Shown here in pieces: positions 17,337-23,365 of a stretch of DNA of 43,780 bases. The notes under the pieces were generated by a model. It was not told the DNA's origin. It did not search any database and saw nothing but the letters and a program-made list of their open reading frames with translations. This DNA comes from an uncultured Pelagibacteraceae bacterium. GTDB taxonomy: Bacteria; Pseudomonadota; Alphaproteobacteria; Pelagibacterales; Pelagibacteraceae. Location: assembly GCA_902562875.1 (NCBI GenBank), contig CACEVB010000008.1, positions 1-43,780 on the forward strand. The letters run 5' to 3'. Numbering within the stretch: position 1 is the stretch's first letter; every line of letters begins with the position of its first letter. The position numbers and the translations under genes were made by a program.

Positions 17337-18302
17337 CTATGAACAATCCTTTAACGAGTTAGACATATCTTTAATTAAATCAAAATACATACTCTTTCCT
17401 TTATCAATATTTGCACCCAAAGGATCAAGAACTCCTGTTTTTACTCCTGTATCACTAGCAATAGAATTTATTATATTTGGATTAAATTGAGGCTCTGAAA
17501 AAATACATTTGGCTTTTTCATGCTCTATAACTTCTCTTATCTCAGATAATTGTTCTGCACCAGGCATTACATCTGGATTTACAGTTAACGCTCCTATCAC
17601 ACTTAAACCAAATCTCTTTTCAAAGTATTGATATGCATCATGAAATACAACAAAACTTGCATCTTTATTAATTTCATTTTTAACCTCTTTAATAAGACCA
17701 TCTAAATCCTTTATAACTTTTTTAGAGTTAGCTTTATATATAGATGCATTATCCTTATCAATTTTGCTTAGTTGATTAGTAATTTTTTTTACTATAACTT
17801 TTGCGTTTGCAGGATCTAACCATATATGAGGGTCAAATGATCCATGGCCATGACCATGATCGTCGTGCCCATGATCATCGTGATCATCTTCCTTTTTAGC
17901 TTTCTCATCATGACCGTGATCATCATGACCTTCGAAGATATTTTTTTCTCTAAATTTTAATTTTTTTAATCCACTTTGATCTAATAATTCAAATACAACA
18001 GCGTCTTTTGGGATACTTTTAAGTGCAGTAGGTAAAAAACTCTCTAGGTCATCACCAATCCATATAACTAAGTCAGCATTTTGTAACATTTTAGCGTGAG
18101 ATGGTTTAATTTGAAAATTATGAGGTGATGCAACACCATCAATAATTAGTTCAGGCTCCCCTACTCCTTCCATAATATAGCTTGTTAACGAGTGTAAGGG
18201 TTTAATAGATGTTACAACACTAATCTCAGCCTTTAATGGGGTTAAAACAAGAAATAATGCAGCTGTTAAAGTAAAAATAGTTGATTTGAATATTTTTTTC
18301 AT
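17337..18302 (-). CDS. znuA: Zinc ABC transporter periplasmic binding protein ZnuA
   Basis: ZnuA captures periplasmic zinc and passes it to ZnuBC. The 321-aa protein has a signal peptide (about residues 1-25), then VVTSIKPLHSLTSYIMEGVG and GVASPHNFQIKPS, with the ligand His at residue 61. Residues about 125-156 form a loop very rich in His and Asp, typical of zinc rather than manganese binding proteins. It is followed by FDPHIWLDPANAK with the second ligand His (159). The third site is in SFVVFHDAYQYFEKRF. It is divergent from znuC across a 73-base region that holds two Zur-type operators, so zinc repression is expected. Confidence 0.96.
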   Translation of the reverse strand: MKKIFKSTIFTLTAALFLVLTPLKAEISVVTSIKPLHSLTSYIMEGVGEPELIIDGVASPHNFQIKPSHAKMLQNADLVIWIGDDLESFLPTALKSIPKDAVVFELLDQSGLKKLKFREKNIFEGHDDHGHDEKAKKEDDHDDHGHDDHGHGHGSFDPHIWLDPANAKVIVKKITNQLSKIDKDNASIYKANSKKVIKDLDGLIKEVKNEINKDASFVVFHDAYQYFEKRFGLSVIGALTVNPDVMPGAEQLSEIREVIEHEKAKCIFSEPQFNPNIINSIASDTGVKTGVLDPLGANIDKGKSMYFDLIKDMSNSLKDCS

Positions 18303-18321
18303 ATGATATCTTCCTATAAAT

Positions 18322-18352
18322 TGTTATAATATAACAATGTTATAATATAACA
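18322..18352. promoter_or_regulatory. Two tandem Zur-type operators between znuA and znuC
   Basis: Two identical 15-base perfect palindromes, TGTTATAATATAACA, lie at 18322-18336 and 18338-18352, one base apart, so their centres are 16 bases apart. The sequence matches the core of the published proteobacterial Zur consensus (TGTTATA-N-TATAACA). Each copy also contains TATAAT, so bound Zur would cover potential -10 elements. The location between the divergent znuA and znuC genes, with zur itself two genes downstream of znuC, supports zinc-responsive autoregulated control of both transcripts. The operator assignment is by match and context, not by footprint. Confidence 0.92.
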
Positions 18353-18375
18353 TATTAAAAAGGCAAGAAAATATT

Positions 18376-19122
18376 ATGGAAAATAAAAATAATTTACTAG
18401 TCAAAATGGAGAATGCTGGTGTTTATTTAAATAATAAATGGCTTGTAAAAGATGTAACTTTAAACATAGAAAAAGGTAAAATAATTACATTGATAGGTCC
18501 AAATGGTTCCGGAAAAACAACAACAGCAAAAATAGCTCTTGGTTTATATAAAAATATCAGCGGTAAAGTTGAAAAATACACAAAAAAAATTGCATATGTT
18601 CCTCAAAAAATCTCTATTGATTGGACTTTGCCTATCAGAGTATTTGATTTTATGAATTTAACATCAGATTTACAAAATAATGAAACTAATGAAGCATTAG
18701 AAATTACAGGTGCAAAACATTTAATAAATAATGATTTAAAAAGTTTATCTGGTGGAGAATTTCAAAGAGTTTTGATGGCCAGAGCTATAGCAAAAAAACC
18801 AGATTTATTAGTTTTAGATGAGCCTGTTCAAGGAGTAGATTTTACAGGAGAGATTGAACTTTACGAATTAATTAAAAAAATATCTGAAACTTTGAAATGT
18901 GGGATTTTACTGATATCTCATAATTTACACGTTGTTATGTCCAAAACAGACCATGTAGTATGCCTTAACGGTCATGTCTGCTGTTCGGGTACACCAATCT
19001 CTGTAGCAAATAATAAAAAATATCAAGAATTATTTGGTGAAGATGTTTCAAAAATATTATCTATTTACGAGCATAAGCACGACCATAAACATGGTGTAGA
19101 TGGATCAGTAGAGGAAAATTAA
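18376..19122 (+). CDS. znuC: Zinc ABC transporter ATP-binding protein ZnuC
   Basis: ATPase of the zinc importer. The 248-aa product has Walker A (GPNGSGKTTTAKI), signature LSGGEFQRVLMARAI, Walker B (LLVLDEPVQGVD, a form common in ZnuC) and the H-loop (ISHNLHVVM). The C-terminus adds a small His-rich stretch (YEHKHDHKHG) that could hold zinc at the cytoplasmic face. It is the first gene of the plus-strand zinc transcript, just after the Zur operators, and ends two bases before znuB. Confidence 0.96.
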   Translation: MENKNNLLVKMENAGVYLNNKWLVKDVTLNIEKGKIITLIGPNGSGKTTTAKIALGLYKNISGKVEKYTKKIAYVPQKISIDWTLPIRVFDFMNLTSDLQNNETNEALEITGAKHLINNDLKSLSGGEFQRVLMARAIAKKPDLLVLDEPVQGVDFTGEIELYELIKKISETLKCGILLISHNLHVVMSKTDHVVCLNGHVCCSGTPISVANNKKYQELFGEDVSKILSIYEHKHDHKHGVDGSVEEN

Positions 19123-19124
19123 AA

Positions 19125-19928
19125 ATGTTTGATGATTTTTTTATAAGAGCATTATTTGTGGGTATTGGTATGGCTCTAGTTACTGGACCTTTAGGTTGTT
19201 TTGTTGTTTGGAGAAGATTATCGTTTTTTGGAGATACTTTAGCTCACTCGGCTTTGCTAGGAGTTACTATAGCTTATACCATGGAAATTAATATAGCATT
19301 ATCTGTTTTTATAATCTCATCAGTCGTTGCTTTAATTTTACTAAAATTAGAGAAAACAACTAATTTACCTACTGATGCATTATTAGGACTACTAGCCCAC
19401 TCTTCTCTTGCTGTTGGATTGGTAGTTATTGGATTAATAGCAACAATAAGATTTGATTTAATGGGTTTATTATTTGGAGATATTTTAGCTGTAAATGTAA
19501 ATGATATTATAATTGTATGGTTTGGTGGTGCATTAATTTTATTGGTTTTAAAATTAATATATAAACCGCTTTTTGCATCAACGGTTAATTACGAGCTTGC
19601 AGAAGCAGAAGGAATGAAACCAGAGAAAGTGAAAGCAATATTTACATTGCTACTTGCAGCAATTATTGCGATTTCGATTAAAATGGTTGGATTATTATTA
19701 ATAACTGGAATGCTTATTTTGCCTGCTGCAATTGCTAGAAATATATCTTCAAACCCTAAAAGCATGGTTATATTTTCAGTTATTGCAGGTTTGATGTCTG
19801 TATTAATAGGTTTATTCAGTTCATTAGAAATAAATACACCTTCAGGCCCATCTATTATAACTGCTGGTTTAATATTGTTTGTTTTATCATTAATTAAAAT
19901 TAAAAGGAGTTCTCAATTGAAAAGCTAA
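19125..19928 (+). CDS. znuB: Zinc ABC transporter permease ZnuB
   Basis: Membrane channel of the zinc importer, ABC-3 family. The 267-aa protein has about eight hydrophobic helices and family motifs: GPLGCFVVWRRLSFFGDTLAHSALLGV near the N-terminus, LLGLLAHSSLAVGLV, EAEGMKPEKVKAIF (the coupling loop) and VGLLLITGMLILPAAIAR. Length is usual. It lies two bases after znuC, and a short gap separates it from zur. Confidence 0.96.
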   Translation: MFDDFFIRALFVGIGMALVTGPLGCFVVWRRLSFFGDTLAHSALLGVTIAYTMEINIALSVFIISSVVALILLKLEKTTNLPTDALLGLLAHSSLAVGLVVIGLIATIRFDLMGLLFGDILAVNVNDIIIVWFGGALILLVLKLIYKPLFASTVNYELAEAEGMKPEKVKAIFTLLLAAIIAISIKMVGLLLITGMLILPAAIARNISSNPKSMVIFSVIAGLMSVLIGLFSSLEINTPSGPSIITAGLILFVLSLIKIKRSSQLKS

Positions 19929-19950
19929 CTTTTCATTGATAAAAGAAATT

Positions 19951-20346
19951 ATGGCTCAAAAGCAAGGATATTTATCAAAAAATCAAAAAATAGTTTTGGA
20001 TTATATTGAAAAAGCAAATCAGCCCTTAAAAGCATATTCAATTCTATTTAATGTTCAAAAAAAAGGTCTTAAGGCTCCACCTCAAGTCTATAGAGCTTTA
20101 GATAGACTAGTTGAAATAGGTAAAGTACATAAAATTGAGAGTAAAAATGCTTTTGTTGCTTGTAAAAACTCTAATTGCACAATTTCTAATGCTACAGCCT
20201 TTTCTATCTGCGATGGTTGTGAAAAAGTTACTGAAATAAGTAACCCTAAATTATCTAAATATCTATCTGGTTTTCAGGACAATTCAGGTATGAAGTATAA
20301 TAAATACAATCTTGAGTTCTTTGGATTATGTAAAAAGTGTAGATAA
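19951..20346 (+). CDS. zur: Zinc uptake regulator Zur (Fur family)
   Basis: Zn-dependent repressor that should bind the operators at 18322-18352. The 131-aa protein has the Fur-family winged helix (KNQKIVLDYIEKANQPLKAYSIL to APPQVYRALDRLVEIGKVHKIES), then a dimerisation domain with two cysteine pairs, CDGC and CKKC, expected for the structural zinc site. I start at the ATG at 19951; a TTG at 19936 in the same frame would add five residues and has no better ribosome site. The gene directly follows znuB, so the repressor is encoded in the operon it controls. Fur or another Fur-family member is possible by sequence alone; the operon context favours Zur. Confidence 0.93.
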   Translation: MAQKQGYLSKNQKIVLDYIEKANQPLKAYSILFNVQKKGLKAPPQVYRALDRLVEIGKVHKIESKNAFVACKNSNCTISNATAFSICDGCEKVTEISNPKLSKYLSGFQDNSGMKYNKYNLEFFGLCKKCR

Positions 20347-20390
20347 GTTATTATCTAAAATCAAAATAAAACAAGCTGAAAGGAAAACGT

Positions 20391-20612
20391 ATGTTTATTA
20401 AGAAGTATCTTAAATGGATAAGCACATTTCTAGTTTTAGTTGGTATTCTATTAACAAACCTAAATATATATCCTTTAAATATATACTTTCACGGATTAGG
20501 TGTTGTTGGATGGACTATCGCTGGATTCATTAGCAAAGATAAAGCGATACTAACTAACTTTGGACTACAAATACCATTGTTCTTAATAGGAATTTATAAG
20601 ATTATTATATAG
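20391..20612 (+). CDS. Small membrane protein, function unknown
   Basis: The 73-aa product is almost entirely hydrophobic, with two or three helices (about residues 10-30, 32-48 and 55-72) and conserved-looking turns at NLNIYPLN and GWTIAGFISKDKA. It resembles a group of small alphaproteobacterial membrane proteins annotated as DUF6552, but I recall that family only loosely, so the name is tentative. A reasonable ribosome site (AAAGGAAA) precedes the ATG. Its stop overlaps the arsC GTG start by one base, so it is translationally coupled to arsC and belongs to the same transcript as zur or to one starting just after it. Confidence 0.72.
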   Translation: MFIKKYLKWISTFLVLVGILLTNLNIYPLNIYFHGLGVVGWTIAGFISKDKAILTNFGLQIPLFLIGIYKIII

Positions 20613-21043
20613 TGGAAAATATATTGTTTGTTTGTACAGGAAACTCTGCAAGAAGTATCATTGCTGAATCTATAGTTAATAATAAATATAACGATAAATT
20701 TAAAGCTTACAGTGCTGGTAGTAACCCTTCTGGCGAAATTAATAAAGATATAAAACGTTATTTAAACAATAAAGGATTTAATCTTCAAGACTACTCGTCT
20801 AAAAATTTTAGTATGTTTATTGATGGAGAAATAAAAATTGATCATGTTATTACTGTATGTAATAATGCTAAAAATGAGCTGTGCCCTATTTGGCCTAAGA
20901 AAAATCAAATCATTCATTGGAATATTGAAGACCCAGTAACAAAACTTAATAACATAAATGAGGATGAAAAATTTCAGATAATTACTGATACTTTTAATAA
21001 TATTGATAAAAGAATTAAAAATTGGATTCTAAATGAAAAATAA
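20612..21043 (+). CDS. arsC: Arsenate reductase, low-molecular-weight phosphatase type
   Basis: Reduces arsenate to arsenite. The 143-aa product begins ILFVCTGNSARSIIAES, the phosphatase-like loop CX5R with Cys8 and Arg14 that defines the LMW-PTP/ArsC fold, and includes YSAGSNPSG and a VITVCNNAKNELCPIWP segment, whose later cysteines are in the position expected of the thioredoxin-linked ArsC relay. The start is GTG. An aquaporin follows and a PiT-like transporter lies further downstream, which together suggest arsenate handling in a phosphate-uptake setting. A true protein tyrosine phosphatase is less likely, given the context and the Cys pair. Confidence 0.9.
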   Translation: MENILFVCTGNSARSIIAESIVNNKYNDKFKAYSAGSNPSGEINKDIKRYLNNKGFNLQDYSSKNFSMFIDGEIKIDHVITVCNNAKNELCPIWPKKNQIIHWNIEDPVTKLNNINEDEKFQIITDTFNNIDKRIKNWILNEK

Positions 21044-21683
21044 TAACAGAATATTTCTAGGTGAATTTATTGGAAGTAGCTTTTTAGTAATGGTTATTGT
21101 TGGGTCTGGAATAATGGCTGAAAATCTAACAAATGATAATGCTTTGAGATTAACAGCTAATACACTCGCAACTGGTGCTGGCCTATTCGTCTTAATAACT
21201 GCTTTTGCAAATATTTCAGGTGCACATTTTAATCCTTTTGTGAGTTTATCAATGTTTTTAAGAAAAAAAATCAATGGAAAACTTCTGATCATTTATATTC
21301 CTGCCCAAATACTTGGTTGTTTGGTTGGTGTTATGTTGGCTAATGTTTTTTTTGAACACGATATTCTTGAGTTATCGACAAAAAATAGAGATGGCTTACA
21401 TATTTTCTTATCTGAAATAATTGCTACTTTTGGTTTAATTTTTATTATTTTTGCTACTCAAAAAGATGGCAAAATAATAATAGCTGCTAGTGTTGCAACA
21501 TATATTATGGCTGGTTATTGGTTCACATCATCAACATCTTTTGCAAATCCAGCTGTTTCAATAGCTAGAACTTTTACTGATTCTTTTACGGGAATTAATT
21601 ATTTGAATACGCCTACATATATTTTAGCTGAATTTTTAGGGGCTCTAATAGCTGTATATTTTATTAAAAAATTAATTAAATAA
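21033..21683 (+). CDS. Aquaporin / MIP-family channel (AqpS-like)
   Basis: Major intrinsic protein channel for small uncharged solutes. The 216-aa product has the six-helix layout and two pore motifs: GAHFNPFV with Asn67, and FANPAVSIARTF with Asn172. The first motif is NPF rather than NPA; the second is NPA. In Sinorhizobium meliloti a related channel, AqpS, sits in the ars operon and exports arsenite, and the same pairing with ArsC is seen here. The start overlaps arsC by 11 bases. Arsenite export is inferred from the pairing; transport of glycerol or water is possible. Confidence 0.9.
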   Translation: MKNNNRIFLGEFIGSSFLVMVIVGSGIMAENLTNDNALRLTANTLATGAGLFVLITAFANISGAHFNPFVSLSMFLRKKINGKLLIIYIPAQILGCLVGVMLANVFFEHDILELSTKNRDGLHIFLSEIIATFGLIFIIFATQKDGKIIIAASVATYIMAGYWFTSSTSFANPAVSIARTFTDSFTGINYLNTPTYILAEFLGALIAVYFIKKLIK

Positions 21684-21747
21684 ATACAACTTTTTTTAGA
21701 ATAAAAAAATATTTTAAAGTAGACATCAGTACTTAATAGTTTATTAG

Positions 21748-21776
21748 TTGACGAATCTCCACCTAGATTCTGATAT
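21748..21776 (+). promoter_or_regulatory. Promoter of the PiT-like gene with an inverted repeat in its spacer
   Basis: TTGACG at 21748-21753 and TGATAT at 21771-21776 are separated by 17 bases, a good match to a housekeeping promoter. The spacer holds GAATCT and its inverted complement AGATTC (21753-21758 and 21765-21770) with six bases between them, so a dimeric regulator or a hairpin could act there. Transcription from here would leave a leader of about 90 bases before the ATG at 21876. The regulator is unknown. Confidence 0.55.
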
Positions 21777-21875
21777 TAATTTATTCTTTAATAGTATTTT
21801 TTTTATTATCACATTACATAGATCTTAAGTCATGAATCGATAGGAACCGAAAACAATAATATAAGGGAGAAAAAA

Positions 21876-22841
21876 ATGAATATGACTTTAATTTACACGG
21901 TTATAGGCTTTGCCCTTGCCGGTTATAGCGTAATCGCTAACGACTCAATTCAAACACTAGGTACATTTATTGCCTCAAAAAAGAAGTGGTTTAAATGGTA
22001 TACACTTGCAGGATCTGCATCAGCTGTAATGATTATTGCGTTAGCATGGGGATGGTATTCGTATGATGGTGATATATCTTATGGAAGATTAACTAGAATA
22101 CCTTATCAAGAAATTCAATGGTATCACGCAGTAGCGCCTGCAATACTATTATTATTAACTAGAATTGGAATACCAGTTTCAACTACCTTTTTAGTTCTTT
22201 CAGCATTTGCCTCAACGGTTGTGCTTGAAAAAATGCTTATGAAAAGCGTTGTTGGTTATGGTTTAGCTGCAATGGTTGCTTACATCGCCTGGATAGGTGT
22301 TTCTAAATTCATTAATGAAAAATTTGATGAAGTAGACGAAAAATGGGTAGGCTTCTGGAGAAATGCTGTTTGGATCTCTTCAGGTTGGTTATGGTGGGTT
22401 TGGTTATCTCACGACGTGGCTAATATTGCAGTATATCTTCCTAGACAATTAGACTTAACATTACTCTTAATTGTAATGGGTTACTTTACAGCTCTATTAT
22501 TTTATATTTTCTACATTCAAGGTGGACCAATTCAAAAAGTCGTTCTTGAAAAAACAGGAACAAGATACGCAAGATCAGCAACAATTATTAATGTAATTTA
22601 TGCTGGTGTCTTATTCTACTTTAAAGAACTAAACGATTTACCTATGTCTACAACATGGGTTTTTGTTGGTTTATTATGTGGAAGAGAACTTGCTATAGCT
22701 AGCATGAACAAAGAATATAAGTTAGGTTACGTCTTTCCATTAATTGGAAAAGATTTCCTAAAAATGGTATTCGGCTTAACTGTTTCAGTAGGTATAGTGC
22801 TTGCAATACACTATGTAATAATACCAAACAATTGGTTTTAA
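21876..22841 (+). CDS. Divergent PiT-type inorganic phosphate (or sulfate) transporter
   Basis: Integral membrane protein, 321 aa, with an internal repeat. The first half has IANDSIQTLGTFI and RIGIPVSTTFLVLSAF; the second half has LSHDVANIAVYLP and DLPMSTTWVFVGLLCGREL. These match the paired GANDxxNxxGT and PVSTT signatures of PiT/SulP-like permeases in the PF01384 fold, but overall it is far from well-known PiT proteins. Phosphate is the likeliest substrate; sulfate or another oxyanion is possible. It starts after a strong ribosome site (AAGGGAG) and has its own promoter, separate from the upstream zinc/arsenate genes. Codons look adapted to high expression. Confidence 0.75.
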   Translation: MNMTLIYTVIGFALAGYSVIANDSIQTLGTFIASKKKWFKWYTLAGSASAVMIIALAWGWYSYDGDISYGRLTRIPYQEIQWYHAVAPAILLLLTRIGIPVSTTFLVLSAFASTVVLEKMLMKSVVGYGLAAMVAYIAWIGVSKFINEKFDEVDEKWVGFWRNAVWISSGWLWWVWLSHDVANIAVYLPRQLDLTLLLIVMGYFTALLFYIFYIQGGPIQKVVLEKTGTRYARSATIINVIYAGVLFYFKELNDLPMSTTWVFVGLLCGRELAIASMNKEYKLGYVFPLIGKDFLKMVFGLTVSVGIVLAIHYVIIPNNWF

Positions 22842-22850
22842 ATATATTTT

Positions 22851-22882
22851 TGTGGTCGTATTAATTATTTAATACGGCCATA
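22851..22882. terminator. Bidirectional hairpin at the convergence of the PiT-like gene and the small ORF
   Basis: An 11-bp stem (GGTCGTATTAA at 22854-22864 with TTAATACGGCC at 22869-22879, one G-U pair, loop TTAT) lies 12 bases after the PiT-like stop. It can be extended by three pairs, one of them G-U. On the minus strand the same bases encode the last codons and stop of the 38-codon gene, so one sequence serves as coding end and terminator. The following U-run is weak on both strands, so termination efficiency is uncertain. Confidence 0.7.
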
Positions 22883-22981
22883 TATTTCTTGATACCTAGC
22901 TATATCAATTTCTTTTTTTTTTAAAAGAAAAAATAACAAAACAGCTATTATGATTAACAAAACAAATGTTAAAAGTTCCAT
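22865..22981 (-). CDS. 38-aa single-pass membrane protein with a ManC-like C-terminal tail
   Basis: Translating the minus strand from the ATG at 22981 gives a 38-aa protein: a short start (MELLTF), a hydrophobic helix to about residue 20, three lysines, then KEIDIARYQEIYGRIK and a TAA. The tail matches 11 of 16 residues of the C-terminus of the adjacent ManC, KETDIVRYQDIYGRVG, in which this ending is normal. Positive charge after the helix predicts the tail is cytoplasmic. It follows the SMR gene by 42 bases on the same strand. A weak ribosome site (GAG about 13 bases upstream) is the main reservation. No database family is known to me. Confidence 0.6.
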   Translation of the reverse strand: MELLTFVLLIIIAVLLFFLLKKKEIDIARYQEIYGRIK

Positions 22982-23023
22982 ATAAAATTATCTCATTCAA
23001 ATGTTACAGATTTGTTAAAATAT

Positions 23024-23362
23024 CTAAGAACTTACTTTTCCTAGATAATTTACTAGAATAACACCTATAATTATTAAGATTATACCAATAGTTCCATAAA
23101 TATTAGGCAATTGATTATATTTTAAAATACCAAATATCGTTACTGCTGTAATTGTTATTCCTCCATATGTTGCATAAGTAAAACCTACTGGAATTATATT
23201 CATTGCTTTAGATAAGCAAAATAGACATAAAATAATTGAGATCACACAAAAAATAGTTGGATAAATATTTGTAAAGCCATTAGTGGTTTTTAAAAAACCA
23301 TTAGCAGCAATTCCTAAAATAATTGCTAGAAATAAAAAAATATACCCCGAAATTAAATTCAT
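23024..23362 (-). CDS. Small multidrug resistance (SMR) fold membrane protein lacking the essential Glu
   Basis: The 112-aa protein aligns well with EmrE-type transporters: four helices, NGFTNIYPT in loop 1, IPVGFTYATYGGITI in helix 3 and a C-terminal IIIGVILVNYLG. By aligning K25 and GF29-30 here with K22 and GF26-27 of EmrE, the essential proton and substrate Glu14 of EmrE falls on Gly17, so it is absent. Canonical drug/proton antiport is therefore unlikely. Proteins of this fold without the Glu include the ArnE/ArnF lipid-carrier flippase subunits, so a lipid-linked-sugar role is an alternative, fitting the ManC neighbour. It starts three bases downstream of manC. Confidence 0.85.
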   Translation of the reverse strand: MNLISGYIFLFLAIILGIAANGFLKTTNGFTNIYPTIFCVISIILCLFCLSKAMNIIPVGFTYATYGGITITAVTIFGILKYNQLPNIYGTIGIILIIIGVILVNYLGKVSS

Positions 23363-23365
23363 GAT

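Noticed and set aside
17836..17935. Repeated CATGATC/CATCATG-like bases as a possible DNA repeat or operator cluster.
   Set aside because: They are explained by the His/Asp codons of the ZnuA metal-binding loop.
21830..21845. Short upstream frame ATG AAT CGA TAG in the leader of the PiT-like gene.
   Set aside because: Only three codons with no ribosome site; not enough to call a leader peptide.
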